Positions 1 to 12,679 of a DNA stretch of 64,000 nucleotides are shown here, one piece after another. This DNA comes from Bimastos eiseni (Eukaryota > Annelida > Clitellata > Crassiclitellata > Lumbricidae). The notes under the pieces are model-generated. The model did not search any database. It was given only the letters and a program-made list of their open reading frames with translations, and was not told where the DNA came from. How positions within the stretch are numbered: position 1 is the stretch's first letter; each line of letters begins with the position of its first letter. Where the stretch lies: NCBI GenBank assembly GCA_959347315.1, contig OY365806.1, positions 38,736,403 to 38,800,402 of the forward strand, written 5' to 3'. A program made the position numbers and the translations under genes.

Positions 1-376
1 TTCAAAATCATAAGTTGTTTTTTTGTTTTATTTTGTTTTTTTGGTTTTTAGTTTTCCATTGGATCTTGTCACAACAGTTTTGGTATAAAAAGCACCAAAC
101 ACAGCATGAAAAAGAGATCCAACTTGTTTATATAATTAATCTAGCTTGATTCCCGACTGAATAACACACAATTAGTAATATGATACTAATAATAGTAAAT
201 TAAGCTACATATATTTTAAAAAATAAAAAAAATGCCATTTATTTTTGTTTTTGGTTTTTTGCCAAAAAAACATAAAACCTAATAACCAATAAACCAACAT
301 GTTTGCAGCTCTGTATATTCAGTCATTCATTCATTCATTTCGATAATCCATATAGCGCCTCTTCAAATGAAACTAC
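1..376. other. AT-rich stretch, no gene seen
   Basis: Poly-T and poly-A rich sequence without a convincing reading frame, RNA gene or recognisable repeat. It precedes the 3' end of the LINE fragment on the minus strand. Confidence 0.5.
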
Positions 377-805
377 TCAAAGAAATGACTTTAGCAGCTT
401 ACAAAAGATAGGTAGACCATTGCAAGGGGGAAGACGGAGGGCAACCGGGAGCCCATTCCAGGTGGATGGACTAACCACTGAGAAAATTCGACGCAGCATT
501 AGCGACGAGTGGGCCCTGGACACCAGAAGCTCGCCTTTAGCAGAAGAGCGCAGAGCTCTACGCGAAAGTAGTTCAGACACCGGACGATACAGTTCCGTCA
601 AGGAGGATGGCGCACAACCAGAGAGACACCGCCAAACTAGTGTCGCAATGCGGAAAGTAATGCGCTGTTGAACCGGTAACCAGTGAAGGACATAGCGCAT
701 ATAAGCTGAAACCGGTGACAATTTAGGTATATGTCCAATAAGCCTGGCCGCAGAGCGAAGAACGCGATCTAAACGCACCACTAAGGCACAGGGAAGACCA
801 ACCAA
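377..805 (-). mobile_element. Non-LTR retrotransposon (LINE) fragment, C-terminal end of reverse-transcriptase ORF
   Basis: An open frame of about 142 residues matches the region downstream of the reverse-transcriptase palm in CR1/L2-like LINEs. In order it shows LDRVLRSAARLIGHIP, then VLHWLPVQQRITFRIA, then RRALRSSAKGELLVSRA, and last the tail TWNGLPVALRL. No palm motif (YADD) and no endonuclease lie nearby, so this is a 5'-truncated copy, as is usual for LINEs. The frame is intact over its length, so the copy is younger than the other LINE remnants here. The family is inferred from motif order; the exact clade cannot be fixed without a search. Confidence 0.85.
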
Positions 806-1034
806 CTACAATACGTTATTGTAATAATGATCCCTGCATCATATTCAGTTGTCCCTTGGCCTGATGTGTGACTGGCTGACTTTGCTTAGTTAGGACTCAG
901 TTTGGAGTCAATCTTTATGTGGGATACTTTCCCTCAGGTGTTGATCAGCACCCTCTGGCGGAATTCGTGGTGGACCTACATATAACATCAGTATGCTACA
1001 TCATGCACCTTCAGTAACATCCGCCACTGTTTGG
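806..1034. other. Intergenic, nothing recognised
   Basis: No coding frame, RNA gene or repeat structure that I can support. Confidence 0.4.
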
Positions 1035-1115
1035 ACTTTGACAGTGCTAGTCCCAAGCCTGGAGAAAGGAGGAGGGCGACACCAAGTCATCTTCGATATG
1101 GAACGGCATCGTTAA
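1035..1115 (+). repeat. Dispersed ~80-90 bp repeat family, copy 1
   Basis: Core TCCCAAGCCTGGAGAAAGG followed by AGGAGGGCGACACC and, 30-40 bases on, a CGTTAAA tail. Related copies are at 3775-3835 (minus), 14475-14560 (plus), 25010-25078 (minus), 47505-47575 (plus) and 47640-47720 (plus). They share the core, the GAGGGCGAC block and a TCACAGTGTCGTTAAACTG-like end. This looks like the conserved 3' end or body of a short interspersed element. Confidence 0.6.
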
Positions 1116-1269
1116 AAAAATCAACAACAATGCACCTTCAGAGTCACAACGGTCAATCTTCTACTACAGTAACTACTTACAAGACCGTCTATATCGATAC
1201 TGTATGCATCTCCCTTCTACCACCCTAAATCTTCGGTTCATTCTCGGGCCAATCTCGGCAATATGAGGC

Positions 1270-1830
1270 CGGTCACATATTATATAACGCTCAAGCGGTA
1301 GGTGGGTGGGTTCATAATTTATTATATTGTGTAGGCTGGTGGGTAGGTTGAAGGTTTCGTTATGTAACAAACTTTTTCAACTTACGCTATTTTGCCTGTT
1401 TGTCTGCCAATTGGAAATTCAATGTACGTACCACGGACCTTCATTGTTCAATCGAAGTTCACAATACGTTGTGAACCAAAACTAGCACCATTGTCTGCCA
1501 CCGGGCGAATTGATTTGACGTTCTTACTTATTATTTATAAATCCCCTTTTAACAATTTTTTGGTCCTGTGCATATATCTTTAAGCGCTTTTAATTCACTT
1601 CTGTGTGCTTTGTTTTGATTCTGGTTTAAATTAAAATTAATTCACTTGAAATAATTATTTTTGTAGGTATTATCAAGATGTTTGATTTCATTCTCTGTAG
1701 TATATTAGGCCTATGTGTAAATAGTTTATATGTTTGCTTATAAATTTGCAGTTGTAGTATACACCCGATCTGTATGCCATACATCATACCTATCGATAAA
1801 TGCCTGATAGTGCGATATTAAACCAATCCA
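1270..1830 (+). repeat. Diverged copy of the repeat seen at 30400-30985
   Basis: The stretch from the ATTATATAACGCTCAAG block to the ATTAAACCAATCCATT block aligns along its full length with 30400-30985. Shared landmarks include CCACGGACCTTCATTGTT, CACAATACGTTGTGAACC, GAATTGATTTGACGTTCTTA and TGATAGTGC. Small indels separate the copies. There is no coding capacity, so it is a nonautonomous element. Confidence 0.75.
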
Positions 1831-2129
1831 TTAATATATACATATCCCAGACAGCCACGACTCGCAGGGCCCAGTGTCTGCCGATTATTATTCCCCACAT
1901 CGGCCCTTCTCGGGTTGTCAACACGATTTTTGCATTGATACGCTCGTCTATGCGGTAGAGGGCCGACGTTGTGAGCCCGCGTCTGAACGACGGCAACGGC
2001 CGGCATTATTTCCTCCGCCTTATTATGCTCTAAGTGGTGCCCAGGGCGCACCCCTAGAGGAAAACCGGATGACCCATTGTGAATCAGTGCAGACAAGAAC
2101 AATGCAACCATCGAATTGGTATGAGGGCC

Positions 2130-2505
2130 GCTAGCGGGAATTCATCCCCCACTGTGGGCGCGATGGAGGTATAGCTGTCTTTAACCATCTCTGTGCCCAC
2201 AGTATGCCTACACATGCCACTGAACGCAAGATGAATGTGAAGCGTTGGCCCGATAGTGGAAAATCATTGCCCGCTGTGGGCGCCATGGAGGCATATGTCT
2301 GTACAACGGCTATCCCTACAATATTCCCCTATAGGCCCAACGAGTGAGGAGCGTCGGCGTAATTGGGGCCGGTCTAGTGTCAAATCAACGTCCGCTGTGG
2401 GCGCTATGCAGGACTATCGGCATCAAACCTTCACGGTGCCTACAGTATGCCCACACAATCCCATTGTAGGCTCTACGAATGCAGAGCATCGGCGTTGACA
2501 CTAGT
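2130..2505 (+). repeat. Tandem repeat, ~121-bp unit, about three copies
   Basis: The landmark CTGTGGGCGC starts at 2152, 2274 and (as CTGTGGGCGCT) 2394, giving periods of 122 and 120. Each unit also carries an ATGGAGG/ATGCAGG block and a later CCTACA/CCCACA...CACA block. Copies diverge by perhaps 25 per cent. The short open frames across it are a by-product of the repeat. Confidence 0.7.
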
Positions 2506-2860
2506 GGAAAATTACTACCAAAACTAACAGGTCAAAAACTGTAAATCTGGTTGTACGTGATTGTCAGGTCAATTCCTGTATAGTTGGCATTTCTTATCTC
2601 AAAAGTATATAATATCACCCATACTGCACACTTATGAGATTGGAATGAATAAACATAGCTAATGCGTGACATAGAAAAAACTAAACAAGTTTGTTTGATA
2701 ATAATTTTTAATGAAGATCGCACCATTCATTGTATCACAAATAGAAAAAAAATGGCAACATCCAGCTATACCACTAAAATACAAAGTCCAAGTATGTCAA
2801 CATTACAACTTCTGAAATATCTAAACAATTACAAAGCCAATATTTAGAAATACTTTTCAC
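2506..2860. other. Intergenic, nothing recognised
   Basis: AT-rich with no supported gene or repeat. Confidence 0.4.
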
Positions 2861-2865
2861 ACACA

Positions 2866-2905
2866 ATTATATATATTATATATGTATATACAAATGCCTT
2901 GATTG

Positions 2906-2937
<32 letters not shown>

Positions 2938-2958
2938 TATCTACACACTATATACAAT
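2866..2958. repeat. TA-rich microsatellite with inverted flanks
   Basis: Runs of (TA)n interrupted by TG. The flank GATTGTATATA at about 2900 is mirrored by TATATACAATC at about 2950, so the block can fold back. Confidence 0.7.
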
Positions 2959-2969
2959 CAAAACATTTT

Positions 2970-4420
2970 CAAAATGAGACGAAACATGAATTAGGCTATA
3001 CAATAGGCTATAGAAGAGCACATAAGATTATTGGAATGCAGGATGATTTGCATGTCCTTCTACCCGTCCTGTGCTTTACTTTCTGTCTGCATACATCCTT
3101 TCCTTTATTTGCATATTCCTTTACACCTTCTTTTTATCATAGTTAAAAACTGTAATTGGCTAAGCGACAGGCACAATTTTTCCTAACAGGGTTTAGTACA
3201 CACTTCTACAGACTTCTGTTATACTTAAATTTTTGCAACATCCAGGAATAGTAGCTTAAGAAGAAAATTGTCTGTGCTCTATGGTAAGCAGTAGCTACGA
3301 AATACTCATATCAAAGTGCTACGGAAGTTTCTTGATACAATGCTATACAGACTACAAGATCATGATCAAAAAATATGAATTATGATGAAGTAAAATCACT
3401 ATCCAAAAATCACGATGACAACATTTATAGCCACAGTAAAAGTAAGGAAACAGCAGCTCTATACAATTGGCATTTATGATACGTCACATCTGAACAAGCA
3501 ACATATTACAATACACCCTAGCATGTAGAAGATCCAACAATTGCAAGTGGCCCTGTTGTAAGCAGTGATTTTTGTCCAAATGACTCTGATAAACAGAAAA
3601 AGGTATTCCAGGTATAAAATCATAACTTTTTCTACATAAATATTTAAGGAACTTTGCATTAGCCGTGTTTTCAGTCATATACATTTCAGCAACGATAACT
3701 CACCAGCTTCAACCGTTGAGCCAGAAACTTAAAATATAACTGTAAATCGCCAATAAGTTAGTTGCCGGCGAACGCATTGCGTCATGACCGTGTTACCCTC
3801 CATTCTCCAGGCTTGGGAGTGGTCCTGTCAGAATACAAACCATTTGCATATGCCTAAAAAGAAAATGAATTGATATGCACCATATACAGAGCACATGCAT
3901 TTGTCTTAGACATGTGTATTTCATTGATTCACACTTGGGTTGAATGTGGACTCCCTTGCACAAGAAGCTTCAGTCAAAAAGTCGACCTTTGAAGATTTCC
4001 AGCTAAACAAAAATTAAGTCAACCTTCTCTATAAGCAGAGGCAAATGACAGAGCAGATCAAGCTGCACAATTGTTACAGGACAGCTGCTCCAATACAAGT
4101 GAAGAACAGAAACAGTATCAGCTGCTAATTGTCTCAAGCCACAGAGCTAAGTACACAGAAGCCACAGTACTTTGTTGATACTGCATCACCACGACTTCAG
4201 TGACAAGTTGCTGCTTGTTGGTGATGATATTCCGACTAGGACAACTAAATGGGAGGGTAAACAGATGTGACAGTCAAAACGTATAACTAATACGCATATG
4301 GAACTTCGCAAACGTAACAAAATGACATTCAATGTTATTTCTTAATGTTCGACATAATTTATTCAGCAAATAAATTACAAGCTCAAGTACTTGAATTACG
4401 CTCATGCATTGGTCTAGATC
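2970..4420. other. Non-coding stretch with one dispersed-repeat copy
   Basis: No convincing coding frame. At 3775-3835 on the minus strand lies a degraded copy of the dispersed repeat at 1035-1115, recognised by TCCAGGCTTGGGAGTGG. The remainder is unassigned. Confidence 0.45.
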
Positions 4421-4820
4421 AGTGATTCTCAACCTTTTTCGACTTCGGACAACTTTTATGTAGTTGGAGGACATGACGGGCCACAAAGTCAAAAATGATT
4501 ATTTTCAATTATTACAGATTTCTTAGAATGAAATCAAATGACACATGGATAAATTCATTTTTTATTAGTATTATTAAGTACTTTTTGAGGAAAAAAGCTG
4601 CTGATATGCAGCCGGAACGCATTTATTGAAAAAAAATGACATAAAAATTAGCAACCAAATCAAATTAATTTTATAGAACAAAATGATTACAATCACCAAT
4701 TAATTTTATAATGTGAAAAATTGAAATTGTAAAGTGTCATATAAAATTACAGATTTTTGGCAAAACTACTGGTTTATTATCAGTAATTGAAAAAAGGTGC
4801 CAGAACGCCATATCGACATG
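4421..4820. mobile_element. Nonautonomous hAT-like relic carrying a CCGGAACGC repeat
   Basis: The left edge CAGTGATTCTCAACCTTTTT resembles hAT-superfamily terminal repeats. From about 4600 to 4815 the sequence aligns with 29450-29715: GCCGGAACGCATT, then AAATTAGC(A/T)ACCAAAT, TTTATAGAACAAAATGAT, and the end GAAAAAAGGTGCC. No matching right terminus or target duplication was found, so the boundaries are open. Confidence 0.5.
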
Positions 4821-4829
4821 TTTCACAAA

Positions 4830-7800
4830 AAAGCAATGGTAATATTTATTGAAAGTTTAATCACTTGAAACTTTAATAATCATTAATATGTGATTGATAT
4901 TGCTGAATATTGTTAGCAAGTTTTTCAATGTTCAACTGAAGATTAGTTGTAGCCAGAATCATTAGTCCATTCAAATTGGAATCTTTGAGCCGTAAACTGT
5001 TGCTCAACGATAGAGCCTCATTCCTCCTCGTTGGAGTCACTATCTTGGATGTGTGAAAACAATCAACAGCTTCTGAGCATCGTCGTAATGACGACATTTT
5101 GTAATGTTGCTTTTCTTTCGACTTCTCTTGCCATTGCCTGTAGAAGCCATGATTTTAATTTTTCTTTGACTCCTTGTTGCTCGCCGAGGCTCATTGACGC
5201 GAGAACGGAATCTGCAGCAGTAATAGCAAAAGCACAAATTAAAAATGGGTCACACAAAATGCACAATTAATATCCCATAGGAAAAAAGACATTTACGACT
5301 CACGAGCGGGTAATGGTTGTACTCGAAAACACAGCTTGGAGCAAAACTGGCCAGGCAGCTACATACCTGCATATATGTATCTCAATGCAGCATTGCATAG
5401 GCAACCAAAGCCGCCAGTTCCACAAGCATTAAGATACATGACCATTCGTCAGTATCCCATCAATCAACGAAATTTAAAAAAGAATGAAGTTGATTAACCT
5501 GAGAGCCTGCATAAATGGCACTGCCATATTCTAGATGAAAACAAGCATCAACATAGAAGCAGCTTTAGAAGACAGCAACTGGCATACATTATGGATCTGA
5601 TGCAGACGGTAAATGCAGATTCAACATGCTGTCCTCACTGGCTCAAAGAAGATTAATACTTGGTTGTGTGTAATACTCAAATCATGCACCAAAGAGGCGA
5701 GGCATTTGGAAAATGAAATGGCAAGGTTATCTTCTGGAGATGAAAATTATTAGCAACTCAGACCAGTTGAGCCAGAGGCATTAAAATGACATCCGTGCAC
5801 CAAGGACCTTTGACGCCTCAATCAATTTCTCACCAAAGGAGATGGCCACCAACGCCTTGAAATTAAACATATGCGGGTGCATTTTTCAACATACTGGAAG
5901 CGACACAAAGAAAAGAAAATAGAACATTATAATATGAATATAGAAGATCAGACTTTGACAACCAGTAACGAAGTCATGGAATTTGAGTTTTAACCCGAAC
6001 GTGCAGGAGAGTGAATGATCAGTCCTCACCAACTTATCTTGCTCCCAGCATTGCTCAGAATTTAAATTGCAAGGTATGTCATTGTACTTAGATTGCAGAG
6101 TGCTTGTGGTACAGACATATGCATACCTCAGCAAACATTTAAATAGCCAACATCAAGGTCAACAGTTCAGCATGTCAACCATCAAGCATTCCGGTCTCTA
6201 TTCACAGTCACTATGTAACAACCATCAGCAAGTTCTTTATTCACAATTGCACAGTGCCACCTATGTTCTGTCGTATGGCCGTGTGTGCAGTTGCTAACTT
6301 TGGAATGAAGGCGTTTGGAACCCATTTAGATATCATACAAACCATTAACATACAAAAAGTAACATGGCTGCATGCACCCTGAACATGGCCTTAGTGACTC
6401 ATTTATTATTATTATTATTATTAACTTGTAAAGTGCTGGTGTCAAATCCACAACAAGAAACAATTGATGGTACACAAAAACTAAGCCGCAATAAGGTTAA
6501 TATTCAGAATGCGACTGGCACTGAGATAGAGACAGTCTCAGGTAGAAAAACAATTTGAAAATAACAAATGACAGGTGAATGAGAGCAAGGAACAGACAAA
6601 GGTAAGTAGATGACCTTGTTAAAAGGTGATAAAACTGAGGTAAAAGGACTGACTTTGAATGCTGTGAGTGGCTACAATTTAATTTTCTACACCTTGAGCC
6701 CCAAATTGAGACATATTCTATGTTGAGCAAGAAGCCAAGGCAACAATTTTGTAATCATAAATGACTAAAAACATATTGACATATAAAATGCTTACCACAA
6801 ACAAGAGCAAACAGTCTCAAGTTCAAGTAACTCTGCTTGTCACGGCTTCCAATCCAGGTTAACTGCAAGGCCAGACGATTCGTTAACAGCGCTTTCTTGA
6901 CACCCGAAGTGGTCTCGGTCAAATGCATGCCTGATGTCACCAAAAAGCTTGCATACAGCATAAAACAGAAACATGTTCATGCTCGTACATATGTATGTAA
7001 ATATGAATAAATGATAGTACCTAGATTTAAAAAACATTAACGTGTGCAAACCAAAGAGTTCATTTCTGCATACAAGTCTAAGCAAGTTCATCTTTATAAA
7101 ACAATGCTTAGATAACTGGCAAGCTCTAGCATGTATATTCATATCAAACAACAAGTAACATACATGATAGACAGACAACACAACACCACACTATGTACAG
7201 TTGCAATGAGATAAAGCAAGGCAACAGCTAAATGAAGCTCAACTGCTGGCATCCCCTTGTGGATTGTTACAGCCATAGCACTCGGGTATCTCTCAAGCCA
7301 TTGCGAGTGTATCAGGGATGAACTGAAACTCTTCTCGGAACTCTGATTTAGTTTTAGAGCAGTCAGCATAAACTTGGACATATATTGGGTCTGAGTTTTA
7401 GTCGCTCCAAGTTTTGTTTTGAAATAAACTTGATTTATAATTTACAAAATGATGATCGACCTAACTAAAGGCACAAAAACTGCAATTTCTATTCACAAAC
7501 TGACAAATCGACCTAACAAAAAACACAAATTCTGCTACTATTAGTACTTAATAGTTAATACTTCCTAGTGTAAACTAAGGCAAAATTTAAAAATTCATAA
7601 AAGTCACATAAACTGCCAAATTAAAAATCAAAGGAACTTTCTAAAAATATTCTAAACTTGGACTCGGCAAAATTTGACTCATAAAACTCAGAACTCGGCA
7701 AGAAATTCAAACTCGGTGCATCATTAGCCATTATGTCTGCTCAGGTCAATCAAATAGCCAAGGACTCTAAAGAGGGCTTATCACTTGAATTTCTTAATTC

Positions 7801-8190
7801 CCTGTAGATGGTGACTCATACAAGTTTAGTGCTCGACATTGTCCAGTTGGAAACCATTGTGTCTGTCATTATCCACCATTTAGAAATAGCAGTCTGCACC
7901 CAAATAATGTGCAAAAGCACAAAATTTTTAAAGAAAAATGCACAAGAAGCAAAATTGTAAAGGAAACTTTCAACTTAGCACAAGAATTAATAGAATCACC
8001 AGCAGGCTCACTGAGAGGGGGAAAGGGGACAAATGACCCAGGCCTCCACCCCGAACTAAATAAATAAGGGGCCCCACCCTTTGATTATTTGTAAACTTTT
8101 TCTGTAATTATTAACAAATTTATTAACAAATCACATTTGGTTTTATTAACCAGATTTCTACTTCAATATTCTCAATTAATTCATAAGCGG
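4830..8190. other. Long non-coding stretch
   Basis: Only short, unrelated open frames on both strands, none with a recognisable domain. A minus-strand stretch near 4870-5270 has overlapping frames and an AATAAA downstream, which could be a remnant exon, but I cannot name it. The stretch 7990-8080 (GGGG and CCCC blocks) may be the flank of the hAT relic that follows. Confidence 0.4.
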
Positions 8191-8194
8191 GCCT

Positions 8195-8720
8195 TTCTGG
8201 CGTTTTTGCTTGCAAAAGAATCAATAAGTGATCAAAGTTTTTGCCAACTCCGCTTCAATGGCCAATGTTGCTAATCCATTGACTCTGTTTTGACACATTG
8301 TTGCCCTCTGATAGTTTTGACTCGTTTAAATACGCTGAATGATCTCTCTGCACTTGCACCGGAAGCTGGCAGCAATTAAATTGAGGAAGAGATTCTGTAG
8401 AAAATTCATGCAGTTTAGTCAACAACTGAAAAGGTTGAATAATGTTTGAGCCAATATTTCTTGATAAATTCGATTTAATGAGTCAACTTCGTTTATTAAA
8501 TCTTTGCAGGAGTCGGCAGAGTAACTTTCATAAAAGTTTTCACAAATTACCCTTTAGTCATAATCTTCTTGGAGAAACTTCCACAAAATTTCAAATTTAT
8601 TGCAAAGACTTAACACTAGAACAAAAATTTTTAAGTCTAGTTACTACGGAATCAACAATTGGATAAAATATCCCATCTCTGAACTCATCCCTTGCAAACT
8701 TCACAAGTAAAACTGTTCCA
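8195..8720 (-). pseudogene. hAT-family transposase relic (C-terminal dimerisation region)
   Basis: Reading the minus strand, frame fragments match the end of hAT transposases. First comes RDEFRDGIFYPIVDSVV, then LPASGASAERSFSVFKRVKT (the hATC signature around the conserved SAERSFS), then RVNGLATLAIEAELAKTL and IDSFASKNARKAR. The pieces lie in three different frames with stops between them, so it cannot encode a working enzyme. The catalytic N-terminal part and the zinc-BED domain are not visible. The superfamily call rests on the order and spacing of these short blocks. Confidence 0.65.
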
Positions 8721-8729
8721 ACAACAGCA

Positions 8730-9689
8730 GTTCTTGGATGTTTCATTTTTCAGTTAGCTTTTTTCCATAAAATAAGGAATTACAAAAAAATAGATAAATA
8801 TTTATTTTCATTATTATTCAGCCGAGGCAAGCTGACTTATAGTGATGAATGATGATGAATCGATGAAACTTTGATAAGTGAGTGATATATCATGTATGAT
8901 GTAAGTTTAGTGTTTGGAATATTGCAACATTTTCTAATACTGTGTATTGCAGTGTACTGTCAATTAGACTTTCATACATACTTAAAACTATAAGTTGTAC
9001 CGGGACCCCACTTTGCTCTCGACGGGCCTGATCACCAGGCAAATTCTGTCCATGATGAGTTCTTACTTATATCCAAAAGAAATTAAGCACAAAAAACATC
9101 CATCTTGGTCCCACACAGTGCACACACATCAACAATATTTGAGCCGGCTAAGCCTCTGACCTCATCACAGAGTCAATCAAGAAACAAACATTGGATTTAG
9201 AATTGCTACAAAATAAGACAACAACAAATGGGTCTTCCAATGGTGATTGCTTTACACATAAAATTGACCAAAACTAACAATTTGAAGATCTGAATAATGG
9301 CAAACCATCAATGTTAATCTGTAAATAGACCACATGGATTAAACTCAAGTCCATATTGTTAAGCACCAATTCCAGGTCACGTGCAGCACCAACATGAAAC
9401 CATTCACCCGAAACGATAGTTTTAACCGGATAAATCCAGGGTGACTGCAACATAGTCTAAACATCTAATGGCAGATCAGACTAAGACATCTGACTGATGA
9501 AAGTCACTACAAAAGACCTCTCTCCTCATCATTCACATCTGTGACACTTTGCAGTGCATTGATTCCTGCTTGCTGTGCATCACAACTAAAGATCTCCTTT
9601 TCGTCGACAAGACTTTCTTCTAGATTATCGCCCAAACTGTCCTAGAGCCCACTGAAAGGAACTAGGGTTCACGAATTTTGTTGCCGCCC
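8730..9689. other. Intergenic, nothing recognised
   Basis: No gene or repeat I can support. A short motif near 9000-9035 (GGGACCCCACTTTG) could be the outer edge of the hAT relic, but this is weak. Confidence 0.35.
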
Positions 9690-9825
9690 CTAATACTGGT
9701 GACAAAGGCATGACAAGGATTACAGCAGCATCATGGGAGAGGGAAAGCAGAACAACACGCAACTGATGAAGCTGATAGTAACAGCTTCGCCTAAACCGAG
9801 TTAACGTGCTGCGAAAGACTGAGCT
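9690..9825 (-). mobile_element. LINE fragment (post-palm region of reverse transcriptase)
   Basis: The minus-strand frame reads RRSCYYQLHQLRVVLLSLSH then DAAVILV. These are the landmarks that follow the palm in CR1/L2-like LINEs. The fragment is short and ends in unrelated sequence. Confidence 0.65.
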
Positions 9826-9829
9826 CTTG

Positions 9830-11145
9830 ATCAATCATCACAACAAGGTAACAAACAGTAAGTGAAAAAGTAAACTGAGGGAAGGCTTCAGCCAACCGGC
9901 ACAGGTTATATGTGAATAAACTTTATGACTTATTCAAATCTGTGATTTGCACAGAGTAGTATTCTTCTGACAACCAATAACAGCACTTGGCAAATGTGGA
10001 GAACGTTTCCAGCACATCTTGAAGGGCAATAAAATGTTACATTACATTTTATTACAATACATTGGAGCCCAAAAAATATTTAATCAACCCAACTATGCTC
10101 AGCAGCAGGTTATTGAACCAAATTTCCACCTTAATGGCGATAAAAAGGTACCCTGGCATGGATATAAAAGCTAAAATACGCACCACTTCTGATAATGGCG
10201 AATATTCATCTATCCATCTCTTCTGCTGCAACCAGAGTTGTACTCGCCTTTTGAAATAAAAACACAACATACTGCAAAGCAAAGGCAATCGTAGCAATTA
10301 AGGAATTAGACACTTATCAAAGTTCTGAAACTTAACTTAAAATCTAAATTGGCCGAAAGCACAACAGTGACGAGCTATTTTAACGATAAGCGGAAAGTAA
10401 GCTAGATGAAAAAGTTTTCCTCTCAAATGATCTCGAGGTACAATGTATTGGTGCGCACTAGGTACTTCATTTACTTAAAGTTGTTTTTGTTGTCAATAAA
10501 AAGTCTGGTTAAAGATTTGACGTTCAGTCGTTTGCATTTCTCGCAGTTAATGGTATTATTGTTGGCCTCAAGTAAGACTTGAAGTAAGTCTCACTAGGGT
10601 GCATCTGCGTCCACACTGGTTGGATTATCGTTTTCAACAGCAACGTTTTATTTTTCAACGCTCTAGTTGTGGAGCATTCGGGGGGGGGGGGGGCAGCCAT
10701 ATTGTTTACCTTAGATGAATGTATTGTTCGCGATTACCGCTAAACCATATACTGAGAAGACTGCAATAAACTCACTACAACAAATTTTTGCGACGAATGC
10801 CAAACATGGATAATAGAAGAAAAATAAAATATAAAAAGAAACTTACCTCGCTGTTCAAATGAACACGAATAATTATACGGCCATTGAAATTTCGATGTTT
10901 CGCGCGCAGCAACGAACTGATTGGTTCTGATCTAATTTTACCTTCAAGCTGACTGATATAAGTTTATTTAACGACGCATCCATAACGATGATGATATGCG
11001 TCAAAGAAGAACAGTTACACAAGGTACATATTTACATTGTCGGTAAGTGTCTAGTTTTTAATGTTTCATATGTAATAATGTTTTATATGTAATATAACAT
11101 TGTATAGTAGTGTTCACACTAAGTTGTTCATTGTCTATTTACAGT
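9830..11145. other. Non-coding stretch with a poly-G run
   Basis: No supported gene. A run of 14 G lies at 10680-10693, which could form a quadruplex or be an assembly artefact. The rest is unassigned. Confidence 0.45.
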
Positions 11146-11149
11146 AGTC

Positions 11150-11600
11150 CTAGATCTTCCGACCAGAAACTGCCAGCCACTTGTAGATGGTGTCCAAGCA
11201 GCTGGTTTGACTGAGTGCGGTGCTCAGTTCGTACGGCCAGTTTTTCCGTGCGCACATCCGGATGAGTTTGTCCTGGAGGCCCAGCCGGGCCGGGCACTCC
11301 AGCAGGAAGTGGCGCACGGTTTCCTGGACGTCACCGCACTCGTCGCAGTTCCCGGTCGGGTGGCGGCCCCACAGCTTCATCTGTGGGTTTAGTAGGCAGT
11401 GGCCCAACCGGAGTCTGGTTATGGTGACTTCCTTTCTCCGGTTGGGATCGTTGTACTGTTTGGCCATCCCGACGTTCGGCTCCAGGGCTCGGTAGTGCGA
11501 GCCAGTGTCGGAGGTGGTCCAGTCCGCTTGCCACTTCCGGAGGAAGTGGTCTTTGTACTTCGCTCGAGTTACCTTCCAACAAGCAGCCAAGGACCAATAT
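11150..11600 (-). mobile_element. LINE fragment with C-terminal CCHC-type zinc knuckle (Jockey/R1-like)
   Basis: An uninterrupted minus-strand frame carries the end of a non-LTR retrotransposon ORF2. It shows the RNase H-to-tail linker (WTTSDTGSHYRALEPNVG), then RRKEVTITRLRLGHCLLNP, then a zinc motif with spacing C-x2-C-x8-H-x4-C (CDECGDVQETVRHFLLEC). The open frame runs on to 11653, but homology seems to begin near 11600, just after a TTGCAG that resembles a splice acceptor. GC content is higher than in the surroundings, in keeping with a recent insertion. No palm domain is nearby, so the copy is 5'-truncated. Confidence 0.8.
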
Positions 11601-11654
11601 ACACCTCCTGCAATGGAAGTAAGTAAGTACGCACGTGAACGTGTTTTATACATT

Positions 11655-12200
11655 ATCGCAAGCCAACGTATATGAAACTTTTTTCACACAAAAATATAAA
11701 TAATTGAACGAAGAATGTCAATAGAAAAATAATTTGTGGCTCACCAGTCAGACAGCCTTATCATCTCTTTGAATTACATTCTCAGGATAGCCTTGGTTGG
11801 GTCTCCATATAGAGTTCGCTAGTTCTTTAATCCGAAGTGGTTTATTATACCCGAATGCTATACAAATGACTATTCCCATTGCGTACTTTCTCATTGCGTT
11901 CTCACAGCTCCGAAAACGTCCGTTTTTAATTACTTATTGTGATTGCCTTTGTGATACATGTAAATCATACATTTACAATCAAAGATTGTAAATGTATGAT
12001 AGACCCGTAGTGCGCTTGCAAGCGGTTCAATAAAGTGAATGTCTACTTACCTACTTTTTACCAGGTAATATCATAATTACATTTCAAGCGTTGGTCCATT
12101 ACGCTTTCGAGATATATTTAATTGTGCTTAGTTTGTCTATAGTTTAATCAACCTTCCCATACATTAGGCGTATATGACATGAGCATGTTAGGTACAGTAG
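11655..12200. other. Intergenic, nothing recognised
   Basis: AT-rich. A short self-complementary stretch near 11960-12000 (TGTAAATCATACATTTACAATC followed by its partial inverse) is the only structure seen, and it has no coding frame. Confidence 0.35.
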
Positions 12201-12206
12201 CGAAAT

Positions 12207-12672
12207 AGTAAGTAAGTAAGTAAGTAAGTAAGTAAGGAAGTAAGTAAGTAAGTAAGCAAGCAAGCAAGCAAGCATGTAGATAAGAAAGTAAATAAAAAAG
12301 TAAGTAAATAAGTAAACGGGTAGGTAAGTATCGTACTTAAGTAAATAAGTAAGTTACTTACGTACTTACTTATTTACGTACGAAAGTAAATAATAAGTAA
12401 ATAAGTAAATAAATAAGTCAGTGAGTGAGTAACTTACTTATTTACTCACTTACTTACCTACATACTCACGAACGTAAGTACGTAAGTAAGTACGTAAGTA
12501 TGCAAATAAGTACGCAAATAAGTAAGTTACTTACGTACTTACTTACGTAAGTACGTACGTAAGTAAGTAAGCAAATAAGTAAGTAAGTAAATAAATAAGT
12601 AAGTAAGTAAATATGTAAATAAGTAAGTCAGTACGTATGACAAGCAAGCAGGCAAGCAAGTAAGTAAGTATT
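12207..12672. repeat. GTAA tetranucleotide satellite with strand inversions
   Basis: About 460 bases built of GTAA/AAGT units drifting to GCAA and GTAC. The orientation flips several times (blocks of AAGTAAGT next to ACTTACTT, for example near 12350-12370, 12430-12460 and 12525-12560), so it contains many short inverted repeats. Confidence 0.9.
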
Positions 12673-12679
12673 TTCTTAG

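Noticed and set aside
4873..5270. Overlapping minus-strand frames that might be an exon with a downstream AATAAA
   Set aside because: No recognisable domain, and the frames disagree; not enough to call a gene.
12207..12672. Array considered as a centromeric or telomeric satellite
   Set aside because: A four-base GTAA unit of only 460 bases with drifting units is an ordinary microsatellite.
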